Positions 43,598 through 53,077 of a DNA stretch of 64,000 bases are shown here, one piece after another (positions within the stretch are counted from its first letter, which is position 1; every line of letters starts with the position of its first letter). Below the pieces are notes generated by a model. The model saw only the letters and a list, made by a program, of their open reading frames with translations. It did no database searches and was not told the origin of the DNA. The DNA comes from Leptofilum sp965223285. GTDB taxonomy: Bacteria > Chloroflexota > Anaerolineae > Promineifilales > Promineifilaceae. A program made the position numbers and the translations under genes. Location of the stretch: positions 2,170,001-2,234,000 of the forward strand of contig NZ_OZ244997.1 in assembly GCF_965223285.1 (NCBI RefSeq). The letters are read 5' to 3'.

Positions 43598-44236
43598 TTA
43601 TTCCACGCCGTTTTTTACCGCGTAGAGGGCAGCTTGCGTGCGATCCGCCACTTGCAGCTTACCCAAAATTGTAGACACATACCCTTTTACAGTGCCTTCG
43701 GTTAGATGGAGTTTAGCCGCAATCTCTTTATTGCTGTTGCCCCGCGCAATCAGCCGCAGCACATCCATCTCCCGCTCGGTGAGGCTATCTAGCAGGTTGG
43801 GCGTGGCTGGGGCAACCATCTGCTGCATCAGCTGACGCTGCGCTTCTGGGTGCAGCGTTGGCTCACCGCGTGACGCGGCCTGAATGGCTCGCAGCAAATC
43901 TGCTTTTAGCACATCTTTTAGAAGATAACCAACCGCACCAGCCTGTATAGCGGCAGGCACGCGCTGATCTTCGGCAAAGCTGGTGAGCACCAATACCTGA
44001 CACTCTGGATAGGCCGCCTTGATTTTAGCCGTGGCTGCAATGCCATCCATTTCTGGCATCATCAGGTCCATTAAAATGACTTCTGGTTGCAACAGGGGTA
44101 CGCGCGTAACGGCTTCCAGCCCATTGCTGGCTTCACCAACCAGTTCAATTTGGGCTTCTTCACCCAACAGCATGGCCAGCCCTTCGCGCACGATGGCATG
44201 GTCATCTACAATCATAACTTTGATGGGTGTGCTCAT
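43598..44236 (-). CDS. NarL/FixJ-type response regulator
   Basis: A 212-residue regulator. Receiver domain: IKVMIVDDHAIVREGLAMLLG with the acidic pair, VILMDLMMPEMDG with the phosphate-accepting Asp, and VLTSFAEDQRVPAAIQAGAVGYLLKDV with Lys. Output domain: LTEREMDVLRLIARGNSNKEIAAKLHLTEGTVKGYVSTILGKL, a LuxR-type helix-turn-helix. The start (44236) overlaps the stop of the histidine kinase (ATGA), so the pair is coupled. Targets are not visible here. Confidence 0.95.
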   Translation of the reverse strand: MSTPIKVMIVDDHAIVREGLAMLLGEEAQIELVGEASNGLEAVTRVPLLQPEVILMDLMMPEMDGIAATAKIKAAYPECQVLVLTSFAEDQRVPAAIQAGAVGYLLKDVLKADLLRAIQAASRGEPTLHPEAQRQLMQQMVAPATPNLLDSLTEREMDVLRLIARGNSNKEIAAKLHLTEGTVKGYVSTILGKLQVADRTQAALYAVKNGVE

Positions 44237-46467
44237 TTTGTTTCTCCATTTGTAAGGGGCAGCCACGCTTCTACGGCCGTTCCCTGCCCTACCGTGGAAT
44301 TAATTTGCAAACGGCCGTGCAACGCTTCAGCCCGTTCTCTCATAGTGCGTAAGCCCAAGCCGCCTTTGCTCCGTCCATTCCCCCGCTTTTGTGAAAACCC
44401 CACCCCATTGTCCTGAATTTTCAGGTGAACGGCCGTTGGCTGCATGGTGATCGCAATCATTACTTGCGTGGCCTGCGCGTGTTTCATGACGTTGTTCAAC
44501 GCCTCTTGCGTTATGCGAAACAGTGCGATTTCTATTTCCAGCTGCTGCGCCTGATAATCTGCTGCCGTCAAATCAATTTGCAATCCCTCAATCCCCAGCG
44601 AATCAAGATGTTGGGATAACGCCGTCACCAAGCCATCCCGCCGCAGTCGAGTAATACCCGGTAGCGTCACGCCTGTTTCCGTGGGCAGCGGCGGCGGTTC
44701 GGATGAGCGCAGCTCAAATAGCAAGGCGCGCATCTCGGCTAGTGCCTGCTGGCTCAGCTCCAGTACACGGTTGACTCGCTGCTCTCCTTCGGCGGGCGCT
44801 CGCTGCCAGGCTGGCGCGATGGATTGCGCGACCAGCGTCATGCTAAAAATAAGTTGGGTCACCGAATCATGCAGTTCACGAGCCAGCCGCTGGCGCTCAT
44901 GCAGTACGGCCACTTCTTGGCTGCTTTGCACCAACAAAAGTTGCTGCCGTCGGGTATCAATGGCGGTCGCGAGCTGGGCAGCTGTTACCTGATAAGGCCA
45001 CAGATCGCTCTCTTGCCAATGGTAAATTGCCGGATATGTCAGAATAACCACGCCAATGCGCTGACGACGCACGATGAGCGGAATGAAAGCCAGCGCAGGT
45101 CGCCCCGTCTCAGTTTGCAAACGACGCAGTTCGGCATTTGCCCGTGGATCGTTGTGTACGTCCGACATAAGCACCGTCTGACCCTGGTCCAGCAGTGGGT
45201 CTAAGTCGTCACGGAAGTAGCGAAACTTTTGATGCACCAGTCGCAGCTCTTCATCTGGCGACCAAACACCTCGCACAACAACGGCCGTTCGTTCCCCAAA
45301 CTCATCAAACTCATACAGAGCCACCGTACAAACGTACCGCCCACGCACCGCCACGTGCTGTAAATATGCCTCGATCACATCATCTACATCAAATGCGTTC
45401 GTCATGCGCCGACTGGTTTCATACAAAAGCTGCGTTTCTGCCAAATTACGCTGCATCTGGTCAAACAGCCGAGCGGTGGCAATGGCTGAGCCTAACTGCC
45501 CCCCCACAATTTCCAGCACCGCCACATCCTCCTCATCGAAGAGGCTATCTGACTCCACATTGAGCACGCCCACTAGCTGATTTGCCACCACCACCGGAAT
45601 GCCAATGACCGACTGGATATTGTCGGCACCAGGAATGCGCTTGTAGCGAGGGTCATTCATGGCGTCGGTGGTGATCACTGGCTGGCGACTGCGGGCGGCG
45701 GCCCCGATGATGCCCTCATGGATGCTTTGGCGATAATCGTCGGCCAGCAGTTCGGCGTAAAGGCCGCTGCGGGCAACCAGAACCAGCATTTCCGGGTCGT
45801 CTTCATCTGGCAGCAAAAATCCAGCGTCGGCAAAATTCAAATGCTCGCGAATGGCGGTAACGGCCGTTTGCAGCAAATCATCCAGCGCCAGCGTACTGCT
45901 AATAATTTCGCCAATGCGGGTAAGCGTTTGTTGGCGAGCGGCCCGACGCTTTTCGGTTGCAAACAGGCGGGCGTTCTCGATGGCGATGGCTGCGTGGCGG
46001 GCTAGCTGTGTTAGCAGCTCAATGTCCTGCGCATCAAAGCGGCGCGGCGGATCGGCCCCAATGCCAAAAAAGCCAATCATCTGGTCGTGCCAAAAAATAG
46101 GCAGGCCGATGACAGCATCTTGCATCAAATCAATTTGCAAGGGTGTGTCCAAATCGCCATACTGGCCCAATACCAGCGGTTCCTGGCTGGCCAACACCTT
46201 GCCCGCTAGCCCCACGCCCGCCGTCATTTCCGCGCCGAGCTCGTCTGGTGGCATCTGGTAGACGGCTTCAGTGCGTACTAGTTGGCGCTCTTCATCTACC
46301 AAACCAATCGTGCCCCGATCGGCATCCAGCAGTTCGCAGGCGTGCTGCACAATGCGGGTAAGCAACGGCCGTAATTCCAGCTCACTGCTAATCGATTCAA
46401 TAATCTCTCGCAGCGTTTCTTGTTGGCGTAATATCTTTTTCAGATCGGCCGTTTCTTGTTGGGTCAT
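44233..46467 (-). CDS. GAF-domain histidine kinase (HisKA_3, NarX/LiaS type)
   Basis: A 744-residue cytosolic sensor kinase with no membrane segment. Three GAF-like domains can be traced (about 20-165, 190-335, 345-500), then HisKA_3 with ARELHDSVTQLIFSMTLVAQS (phospho-His) and the ATPase domain: ITQEALNNVMKHAQATQVMI, IQDNGVGFSQ, GGLGLRTMRERAEALHGRL and the closing GTAVEAWLPL. Several GAF domains suggest a small ligand or redox/light input, unknown here. No good Shine-Dalgarno at ATG46467. Confidence 0.94.
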   Translation of the reverse strand: MTQQETADLKKILRQQETLREIIESISSELELRPLLTRIVQHACELLDADRGTIGLVDEERQLVRTEAVYQMPPDELGAEMTAGVGLAGKVLASQEPLVLGQYGDLDTPLQIDLMQDAVIGLPIFWHDQMIGFFGIGADPPRRFDAQDIELLTQLARHAAIAIENARLFATEKRRAARQQTLTRIGEIISSTLALDDLLQTAVTAIREHLNFADAGFLLPDEDDPEMLVLVARSGLYAELLADDYRQSIHEGIIGAAARSRQPVITTDAMNDPRYKRIPGADNIQSVIGIPVVVANQLVGVLNVESDSLFDEEDVAVLEIVGGQLGSAIATARLFDQMQRNLAETQLLYETSRRMTNAFDVDDVIEAYLQHVAVRGRYVCTVALYEFDEFGERTAVVVRGVWSPDEELRLVHQKFRYFRDDLDPLLDQGQTVLMSDVHNDPRANAELRRLQTETGRPALAFIPLIVRRQRIGVVILTYPAIYHWQESDLWPYQVTAAQLATAIDTRRQQLLLVQSSQEVAVLHERQRLARELHDSVTQLIFSMTLVAQSIAPAWQRAPAEGEQRVNRVLELSQQALAEMRALLFELRSSEPPPLPTETGVTLPGITRLRRDGLVTALSQHLDSLGIEGLQIDLTAADYQAQQLEIEIALFRITQEALNNVMKHAQATQVMIAITMQPTAVHLKIQDNGVGFSQKRGNGRSKGGLGLRTMRERAEALHGRLQINSTVGQGTAVEAWLPLTNGETK

Positions 46468-46666
46468 ACCATTCGTGCAGTTTGGAAGAACTCCTGAGCA
46501 TCTTGCAAAAAGTTCGTTTAAGGCTGTCAGATAATGCTTATTGAAAGATCGTACTCATTTGCAGATCAAAGTACCAGCTTACACCGATTTAACAATGCAG
46601 ACCAACTAATCACCTGAAAACTGGACCCATGAACCAAAACCTGAATGATTTCCTTGTCCTCATATT

Positions 46667-46694
46667 TGTCGGGGGGTTGTGAACCTCCCCCGAC
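46667..46694. terminator. GC-rich hairpin beyond the flavin oxidase gene
   Basis: TGTCGGGGG pairs with CCCCCGACA across a short TTGTGAACC loop region, eight bases past the stop of the FAD oxidase gene on the minus strand. No clear T-run follows, but it is very stable and its position fits a terminator. Confidence 0.5.
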
Positions 46695-46701
46695 AGATTG
46701 A

Positions 46702-48114
46702 TCATAGCTGCGCAGGCTTGATATTTTGGTTCAAGCTGAACAGATTGGTTGGATCGTATTTGGCTTTTAGCTCGGCCAAACGTTGGTACTTATCGGCAAA
46801 GGCGTCCTGCATCATCGCATCCCCTTCTTCCTGGAAACCAGCAAAGTTAAGGTAGCGGCTGCCGTCGGAAAACGGCCGTAATGCCTCCAGCATCGTCTGC
46901 GCCCAGCGCATATTCATGGCATCCTCTTCCGGGTTTTTCCAATTGGCTTCAGGATTCACCAAAAAGCTGACGTGGCGACCGTGAAAAGCGGTCGCGTCAT
47001 CTGCCACGCGCTGCACCGCGCCACCAATGTGCCAAATATCTGTGGTGCTCAAGATGGACGGCTGCTGGCTGGCGTGCTGCACCAAAATGCGAATCGCGTC
47101 ATCGCTCAGGTCGGTAATATTCAACGATTTCCAATAGTAGCGCAGTTCGCCTGCCGGATAATCTTCATCGAAGAAAGTTTGCAGGTCCAGGTAAGGCATC
47201 ACGCCGCTAAAGTCCAGCAGTGGTTCCTGGAAGGTGCGTAAAGGTGCTGTCACCTGCCCCCCTTCAGCTACATCGCCTACGTATGCACCTAAAATGAGTA
47301 CAAACGGTTCACCATGTAGCTCCGCCGGAAAATGATCAATGGGGGGAAAGATGCCCATTGCCAGCAAAACGCTGATTTCATCGGGTGCGTTTAGGCAATA
47401 ATCGCGGAAGATACGTACCGCTTCCTCGGCACGACGGCCGTCATGAAAAACGGCCATAGTGTACAGCTCTGTGCCAATCTCATGCAGTTGGTAGCTAAAG
47501 CGGGTGACCACGCCAAAGTTGCCGCCACCACCACGAATGCCCCAAAACAGGTCGCTATTTTCTTGTGCGTTGGCAATGACGATACGGCCGTCTGCCAACA
47601 CCATCTCCACTTCGATTAAATTGTCACAGCTTAAGCCAAATTTGTTGCGTAGATGGCCAAAGCCACCGCCCAAGGTTAAACCAGCCACCCCGGTTTCACT
47701 CATCACGCCCATGACCGCTGCCAGGCCGTATGGTTGCGTCGCCTGGTCAATATCGGCTATGAGTGCGCCACCTGCTGCGTGGGCAATTTTGGCGTCGGTA
47801 TCCACCACCACCTGCCGCATCTGGGACAAATCCAGCACGATGCCGCCGTCGTTAACGGCGTGCCCAGCCACCTGGTGACCACCGCCGCGCACAGAAAGCA
47901 GCAAATCGTTTTCGCGGGCAAAGTTCACCACGGCCGCTACGTCATTGACGTTGACCGCCTGCACAATGCCGGCAGGTTGGCGGTCAATCATGCCGTTCCA
48001 GACGGCACGGGCGTCGTCATATGCTGCGTCGCCGGGCTGGATGATACGGCCGTTTACCTTTGCCGCTAGCTGCGCCAGCTCTTTCGTTTGTTCTTGAATT
48101 AAGGAAATAGACAT
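46702..48114 (-). CDS. FAD-linked oxidase (berberine-bridge-enzyme-like)
   Basis: A 470-residue oxidase. The PCMH-type FAD domain has LSVRGGGHQVAGHA, where His80 is the likely covalent 8-alpha site, then GLTLGGGFGHLRNKFGLS; I do not see the Cys that lies just before GGG-F-G in bicovalent members. The C-terminal BBE segment is present (YLNFAGFQEEGDAMMQDAF and RLAELKAKYDPTNLFSLNQNI). Such proteins oxidise sugars, alcohols or amines with O2. Substrate cannot be told. No operon partner. Confidence 0.88.
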   Translation of the reverse strand: MSISLIQEQTKELAQLAAKVNGRIIQPGDAAYDDARAVWNGMIDRQPAGIVQAVNVNDVAAVVNFARENDLLLSVRGGGHQVAGHAVNDGGIVLDLSQMRQVVVDTDAKIAHAAGGALIADIDQATQPYGLAAVMGVMSETGVAGLTLGGGFGHLRNKFGLSCDNLIEVEMVLADGRIVIANAQENSDLFWGIRGGGGNFGVVTRFSYQLHEIGTELYTMAVFHDGRRAEEAVRIFRDYCLNAPDEISVLLAMGIFPPIDHFPAELHGEPFVLILGAYVGDVAEGGQVTAPLRTFQEPLLDFSGVMPYLDLQTFFDEDYPAGELRYYWKSLNITDLSDDAIRILVQHASQQPSILSTTDIWHIGGAVQRVADDATAFHGRHVSFLVNPEANWKNPEEDAMNMRWAQTMLEALRPFSDGSRYLNFAGFQEEGDAMMQDAFADKYQRLAELKAKYDPTNLFSLNQNIKPAQL

Positions 48115-48193
48115 TAAAGCTCCTTGTCAGGCAAGATTGCCTGCTAATCTTGGATCGAAATAGTTTCATCAATCACTCCTGTTGCTGGATTAT

Positions 48194-48961
48194 CTACAGC
48201 TCGCCTAGCTGGTTGGCCAGTGCCAAGAAGGTAAACAGATTGGGTATTTTTTGCATCTCAATTTTTGCCCAGCTTTTGCTACCAAATTTTGGCCAAATCC
48301 GGAAATACCCTTTGTAAGTCAGGCGGGCTTCTTTGAATTCAGACCAGGGCAGATGGTTACGGCCGTTCTGAATCCCGTCTTTGGTGACGCTCAGGGGGCC
48401 AAAGTCAACAGTCAGCCCTGCGTTCAGCTTGGTAAACGCCTGAGCCAACTGACGGCGTGTGACCTCGTGCTGAATTGTCTGGGCTAGCTGGTCGGAATTT
48501 TCCAGATTGCCTGGCGTCAGGTTCAAGCGCATCGTCTGACCAGCGGTGTCTTTTAGCGTGTAGTTGTAAAAAGAGGACCGTATTTGCCGATTATAAACGA
48601 CAATAACATCTAGATTTTGAACCTCGTCCCAGCGCATAGCGATGGTACGGCCGTTCTTGGTAAACAGAATGCCGTCTTGATACACCTGCACTGCCATATC
48701 CTTTTCCTGGCGATGGGTGTGCACTGCCCAAGCACCGCCGATTAAGCTCAACAAGCCCACACCGCCGCAGAAACCTACGACAGAAGTGCCAGTTTCCGAA
48801 ACGGCCGCAATTAGCCCCACAATAAGCCCAATCACGCCGAAAATTATAAAGACGACACCGCTCCACAAATTACCTTTGCTGCGGATTTTGGTGGCACCAT
48901 ATTGGGCAATAAATGGGCCCAATTCAGTTGTTTGTAACGTTGGTTGAATAGTTGTTGTCAT
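48194..48961 (-). CDS. Membrane protein of the DUF6585-like type
   Basis: A protein of 255 residues with two N-terminal membrane helices (about 33-52 and 58-80) and then a cytosolic beta-rich domain: VQVYQDGILFTKNGRTIAMRWDEVQNLDVIV, and near the end VTKDGIQNGRNHLPWSEFKEARLTYKGYF. The tandem beta repeat with a W-x-E turn resembles PH-like DUF6585 proteins of Chloroflexota and Actinobacteria. Function unknown. An inverted repeat lies 22 bases before the start. Confidence 0.72.
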   Translation of the reverse strand: MTTTIQPTLQTTELGPFIAQYGATKIRSKGNLWSGVVFIIFGVIGLIVGLIAAVSETGTSVVGFCGGVGLLSLIGGAWAVHTHRQEKDMAVQVYQDGILFTKNGRTIAMRWDEVQNLDVIVVYNRQIRSSFYNYTLKDTAGQTMRLNLTPGNLENSDQLAQTIQHEVTRRQLAQAFTKLNAGLTVDFGPLSVTKDGIQNGRNHLPWSEFKEARLTYKGYFRIWPKFGSKSWAKIEMQKIPNLFTFLALANQLGEL

Positions 48962-48982
48962 CGTTCACTCCCAAAAAATTAG

Positions 48983-48998
48983 ATTCTATAGATAGAAT
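48983..48998. promoter_or_regulatory. Inverted repeat ATTCTAT-AG-ATAGAAT upstream of the DUF6585-like gene
   Basis: Seven-base perfect arms around AG lie 22 bases before the start of the minus-strand gene at 48961. It may be an operator or part of a promoter. AT-rich, so chance is not excluded. Confidence 0.4.
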
Positions 48999-49067
48999 AT
49001 GGAAAGTGAACGGCCGTTACACCTGTCCTTCGCGGGCAAATCCCCCTAACCTTCGATAGGTAACATC

Positions 49068-49589
49068 TTAAACAACACGATAGGTAAGAAAAACGATTCC
49101 ACATGCGTACTGTTTGGTTTCGTTCAGTTTAAGAGTTGAATGCGCATCAAGCGTAGAAAACAGTGGGATGCCGGAGCCAAAGACAACAGGATTGAGTTTG
49201 ACAATAATCTCATCAATCAACCCCGCCCGCATAAGCGTTGAGGCAACAACAGAACCACCACAAAGCCAAATTGCACGCTCTGATTCCGCCTTTAATTTTT
49301 CGACAAACGGCACGATCCCATTTTGCACCAATTCAACTGCTTCGTCAGGGCTTTTCTGCATTGTGCGAGAAAAGAGGATTTGTCGCATCGTCGGATAGGG
49401 GCTGGTTTTTCCTTCCTTCAGGCCTACTTCATACGTCTTGCGACCCATTAGCACGGTTCCAAATTTCTTAAGGTCCTCAAAAAAATCTGACACAACCTCA
49501 TCGTCCCACTCAAATCCGTCAAAAGAGCCGTCCTTGTGGGCAATAAAGCCGTCTAAGCTAGTTGCTACGTAGTAAATAAGTTCACTCAT
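49068..49589 (-). CDS. Dihydrofolate reductase-family protein (RibD C-terminal-like)
   Basis: A 173-residue NADPH-binding reductase-type protein: LIYYVATSLDGFIAHKDGSFDGF, TVLMGRKTYEVGLKEG, ILFSRTMQKSP and IWLCGGSVVASTLMRAGLIDEIIVKLNPVVFGSGIPLF. This is the RibD_C/YwjB-like branch, often of unknown substrate, not classical DHFR. ATG49589 follows AGGAGG by 4 bases; the longer ORF to 49604 is not supported. Next to a GNAT gene on the same strand. Confidence 0.9.
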   Translation of the reverse strand: MSELIYYVATSLDGFIAHKDGSFDGFEWDDEVVSDFFEDLKKFGTVLMGRKTYEVGLKEGKTSPYPTMRQILFSRTMQKSPDEAVELVQNGIVPFVEKLKAESERAIWLCGGSVVASTLMRAGLIDEIIVKLNPVVFGSGIPLFSTLDAHSTLKLNETKQYACGIVFLTYRVV

Positions 49590-49608
49590 AGTGCCTCCTA
49601 TCAATCAT

Positions 49609-50082
49609 TCATTTTGCAAGGGACAAGCGAGCAACAATCTCATCGTCCTCCCACTCATCCATTTCTACAAAGCCAAGTTTGTTGTAAAGATGTTTTGCCG
49701 CGAGATTTGTTGGGTCATAGGAAAGTGCAAAGTTTAGGTAAGCATATTTCTCCTTAAGCATTATTATGGCTGCCTGCACTGCTTGTCTGCCATAGCCACG
49801 CCTCTGCCAACCTTGGTCAATCAAAATTCCGCCAAGCCAGCAACTACCATCAGCCGGGTCTACTGCCCACATCATAAAGCCAATGACTTGCTCCCCCAAA
49901 CAAATAGCCAACGGCTGCCAGAGTTTTCCAAAACAACAAAGAGCCAGATAGTGACTTGGGTCAGCAACAAAATCCTGTTGGGTTTCAGCAACTTTCAATT
50001 TTGCTATGTCACGCCAGTTATTGGCACCAACTGGCCGCAAAGTGACGCTTGATTCATCATTTTCTGAGACATTAGAATGCAT
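49609..50082 (-). CDS. GNAT-family acetyltransferase
   Basis: A 157-residue GNAT. LRPVGANNWRDIAKLKVA begins the fold, and GCWLGGILIDQGWQRRGYGRQAVQAAI-like residues (SCWLGGILIDQGWQRRG) hold the acetyl-CoA loop; LSYDPTNLAAKHLYNKLGF is the usual end. The pattern recalls spermidine acetyltransferase-like proteins. Start at 50082 lies 8 bases after GGAGGG; the gene overlaps the end of the S66 peptidase gene by 11 bases. Confidence 0.88.
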   Translation of the reverse strand: MHSNVSENDESSVTLRPVGANNWRDIAKLKVAETQQDFVADPSHYLALCCFGKLWQPLAICLGEQVIGFMMWAVDPADGSCWLGGILIDQGWQRRGYGRQAVQAAIIMLKEKYAYLNFALSYDPTNLAAKHLYNKLGFVEMDEWEDDEIVARLSLAK

Positions 50083-51148
50083 TAGAATTGCCCTCCGGCT
50101 CATTCTTCCTGAATATCGGTTCAACTAAAGCTACCCGCGCGTTAGCAGAAGAAATCAATGCTTTGACGCCGAAGGGAACAATAAACTGTGGATCGGTATG
50201 CCCAATATCGAAATTGAGGATGATTGGTATATCTGAACGGCCGTACTCATCAACAACAATCTGCTTCACTACTTGGCGAAGCGCCAGCTTTTGCTCCTCT
50301 GAGTAGCCACGTGGTCGCCCAATAACCAACCCTTGAATTCTGTCCAGAATCGTTTGCAAACCGTAATTGCGAAGTATCCTCATAACCTGGTCTGGCGTCG
50401 GCACCTCTTCTGAGGTTTCAAGCAGCAAAAACTTGTCATCAAAGAAGGATCGAGCGGGCCAGAAATCGGTTCCTTTGAGGAATTCCAAGACTTCGATACA
50501 ACCACCCCAAAAATAACCTTGTTTATCCTCGCCCTTTTGTAACCAATCCCATCCTGAGTTTTGGGTTAAGACGTTCACCTTGCCGAGATTTTCGGGAATG
50601 GCCCAGTCTGGATAGCCTTCAGCGTACGCCTGGTACGGCGCGTACTCATACGTTTGGCCGCTGCTAAACAGCAGCCTGACAAGATGCGCCTTATACTGAT
50701 CCCCAAACGATTCAATTTGGGCAATTCCTGCCATAATTGTCGGCCCATGAAACGTTACCAGACCCTGAGAAGACAGATACGACAGAAGCGTTGTCGTGTC
50801 TGAATACCCCAGCAGCAGCTTCGGATTGGCAAGAATGAGCTCGGTGTTTAAATACGGCAAAATTCGCGCTGAATCATCCCCACCAATCGAAACGAAAATT
50901 CCGGCAATTGACTCGTCTGCAAAAGCGGCATTGATATCATCGGCACGCAGTTTGGGATTTTGCGCGAGTCGGTCCGGAGCCATTCGGGCTGTGGGAAACT
51001 CTACAGGCTCAAGATGCAACTGAGCGCGCATTTTTTCCAGCCCAGTTTCATAAATGGCTGGAAAAACGTTTGGCCCTCCCCACGATGGCGACACAACAGC
51101 AATTCTGTCGCCGCGCTGCAATTTTCGCGGACGCTTAAAATTTGACAT
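50072..51148 (-). CDS. S66 family peptidase (LD-carboxypeptidase / MccF-like)
   Basis: A 358-residue Ser peptidase. GIFVSIGGDDSARILPYL holds the nucleophile Ser, FWGGCIEVLEFLKGT the Glu, and FDIGHTDPQFIVPFGV the His of the S66 Ser-Glu-His triad. The MccF branch protects against microcin C-type compounds or cuts peptidoglycan L,D-links; peptide-nucleotide immunity is possible. Start at 51148 with AAGGAT ahead; a longer frame to 51292 is not supported. Overlaps GNAT downstream. Confidence 0.9.
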   Translation of the reverse strand: MSNFKRPRKLQRGDRIAVVSPSWGGPNVFPAIYETGLEKMRAQLHLEPVEFPTARMAPDRLAQNPKLRADDINAAFADESIAGIFVSIGGDDSARILPYLNTELILANPKLLLGYSDTTTLLSYLSSQGLVTFHGPTIMAGIAQIESFGDQYKAHLVRLLFSSGQTYEYAPYQAYAEGYPDWAIPENLGKVNVLTQNSGWDWLQKGEDKQGYFWGGCIEVLEFLKGTDFWPARSFFDDKFLLLETSEEVPTPDQVMRILRNYGLQTILDRIQGLVIGRPRGYSEEQKLALRQVVKQIVVDEYGRSDIPIILNFDIGHTDPQFIVPFGVKALISSANARVALVEPIFRKNEPEGNSNAF

Positions 51149-51153
51149 TTTTT

Positions 51154-52014
51154 TTATCCTTTTTGTGTTGTTGTTTGGTTCCGAACGATATTGTGTTGGT
51201 TTGTGCGCCTTGATACGGCCGTTTGAAATTGCGCCCAATGCAGCAGCCCACCTATCAGGGCAAACAAAACAAGGTGACCGCAATACAACCATAGGGTGAC
51301 GCCGCCAATAAGTTCATGGCGATAGACAAACACCATGAACAAATCCAGCCCAGCAGCGGCAATCATCAGGTTGGGAATTTGCCAAAGTCGTTGCCAATCT
51401 CGCTCTATCTGGAACCAGAACAGCCCCGCGCCAAATGCACCAAACCAGGCGGCAAAAATACGCACCAGCAGCGGGCTGGTGGGCCAGGGCCAGTGGACCA
51501 CGGCCGTTTCTGGCCAGCCAATCAGCAGAAAACTCAATCCCAGCACAACCGCTCCAGTAACCGTAGCGATTTGACGAGTCAACGGCCGTACCGGCACCAC
51601 CACTATCCAATCTGCGCCATCCCGTTCTTGCGCCGCATAAATGCCTAACGCCAGCAGCGGTGCGCCAATGTAAATCAGCAGCCAATACGCCAAGCGGATG
51701 CCCGGCGCAAACTTGTCCAGATGCAGCAGCGTTACCAAAGAGATGAGAATGCCCGCCGCCACCAAAATGGGCACCAAATAGCGTGCCGATTCCCACCGAT
51801 TGCGCCACGTTGCCCAAGAAACGGCCGTTGCGCCACCCAAGTATAACGCCCCAAACAATCCCGCATTTATCGGCGGGTTTATCGGCCAAAAGAACAGCGT
51901 TTCCGTCTGGTTGGGCAAAAACATCAAGATCATGGCCCCAACGAACGCATTGAAAGCCACAAACCCAAGAATAAGCCGCGGCCACGACTGTAATTTTGTT
52001 GTTTTTACCATCAT
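51154..52014 (-). CDS. Multi-pass membrane protein of unknown function
   Basis: A 286-residue integral membrane protein with 8-9 hydrophobic segments, starting FVAFNAFVGAMILMFLP and FGALYLGGATAVSWAT. No transporter motif is recognisable. It starts five bases after the 40-residue peptide stop and follows it in one transcript with the PIG-L gene. Function unknown. Confidence 0.75.
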   Translation of the reverse strand: MMVKTTKLQSWPRLILGFVAFNAFVGAMILMFLPNQTETLFFWPINPPINAGLFGALYLGGATAVSWATWRNRWESARYLVPILVAAGILISLVTLLHLDKFAPGIRLAYWLLIYIGAPLLALGIYAAQERDGADWIVVVPVRPLTRQIATVTGAVVLGLSFLLIGWPETAVVHWPWPTSPLLVRIFAAWFGAFGAGLFWFQIERDWQRLWQIPNLMIAAAGLDLFMVFVYRHELIGGVTLWLYCGHLVLFALIGGLLHWAQFQTAVSRRTNQHNIVRNQTTTQKG

Positions 52015-52018
52015 AACG

Positions 52019-52141
52019 TCACCTATTTTGCCTGCTCCGTCTCATAAATAGCACCGTAGCTATAATCAATGTCAACACGGGTCCCCCAAAGCAGAATATC
52101 TGCACAAGTAAAAAATTTACGTTAATCCCCAACGATTCCAT
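52019..52141 (-). CDS. 40-residue single-span membrane peptide
   Basis: ATG52141 lies six bases after AAGGAG and opens a 40-codon frame, missed by length-limited gene callers. One hydrophobic segment (about residues 9-33) is followed by a basic tail (RRSRQNR). The frame overlaps the PIG-L stop by 20 bases and ends five bases before the next gene, the arrangement of a real, coupled gene. It could be a small subunit of the next protein. Confidence 0.62.
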   Translation of the reverse strand: MESLGINVNFLLVQIFCFGGPVLTLIIATVLFMRRSRQNR

Positions 52142-53075
52142 CTTTTGCTCCTTGTAAATGCGTTTCATTTTCACGTAAGCCGTCAAACAGATCATTTTCT
52201 ACTGTGCGGCCACCGTTTACCAGGCTAAAAGCACGGTAAAAAGATTGCTGCCCATAAAGACGATGGCGCTGCTCAAGCGGCAGCTGAACCAACATGTTGT
52301 AACCAGGCAGCTGCGACCGGTGACAACTGATCGCCTGCCAAATTTGGGGCAGATAGGCGGCAGTTTCAATGCGCGTGGTGATGGCCCACCGGGGCCAGGA
52401 AACCATGCGCCGCTCTTCGTCGTCAATCGTCATCACCAGCTCGCCAAAAATATCTTCATACAGGTGCGCTATTTCGGCCGTGTCGGCCATGTAGTACAGC
52501 TTGGCTACCTGATGCGGTGGCTGCGCCCCATTGCTAGAACTAGCAGCAACAATTGCGGCCATGGTCATTTGGCTAATGGCGATGTGGTCGGGGTGGCCGT
52601 AAGCACCATAGGGGTCAAAAGTGACGACGACGTGGGGTTGGAGAAGGCGGATATAATGCGCGATTTGGGAAACGGCCGTTTCCCAATCCACCTCATCCAG
52701 CTCACCATCCATATAATCCAGCAAAATCAGCTCCTGCACGCCTAGCACATCGGCAGCCGCACGCAGCTCGCCTGCCCGCAATTGCCCTAACGCTTCCGGG
52801 CCGGGATTGGCCGCTGGGTCACCGGGCCAACCTTGCTGGCCGCGCGTGGCCGTGATGACGCTGGTATGCACGCCTTCCGCTGCATACTTTGCCAAAATGC
52901 CGCCCGTTCCCAACGATTCGTCATCAGGATGGGCCAAAATGCACATAAGTTTCAACCGATTTTGCTTCGCTAAAAAATCCTTCTGGCTAAGGGCAATCCG
53001 TTGCTCTTCTGGCAAGTTCGCAACGGCCGTTACCTCCGTTTGATGTCCGTTTCGTAAAATATCAACTGCATTCAT
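52122..53075 (-). CDS. PIG-L family deacetylase (LmbE-like)
   Basis: A 317-residue zinc deacetylase-fold protein: MCILAHPDDESLGTGGILAKYAAEG, with His-Pro-Asp-Asp, then DPYGAYGHPDHIAIS, the family's second zinc-binding motif. Members remove acetyl from GlcNAc-type sugars (MshB, BshB, PIG-L). The first 35 residues are an extra tail. It heads the small operon with the membrane peptide and the multi-pass protein. Bacillithiol or mycothiol synthesis cannot be inferred without other genes. Confidence 0.9.
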   Translation of the reverse strand: MNAVDILRNGHQTEVTAVANLPEEQRIALSQKDFLAKQNRLKLMCILAHPDDESLGTGGILAKYAAEGVHTSVITATRGQQGWPGDPAANPGPEALGQLRAGELRAAADVLGVQELILLDYMDGELDEVDWETAVSQIAHYIRLLQPHVVVTFDPYGAYGHPDHIAISQMTMAAIVAASSSNGAQPPHQVAKLYYMADTAEIAHLYEDIFGELVMTIDDEERRMVSWPRWAITTRIETAAYLPQIWQAISCHRSQLPGYNMLVQLPLEQRHRLYGQQSFYRAFSLVNGGRTVENDLFDGLRENETHLQGAKDGIVGD

Positions 53076-53077
53076 GG

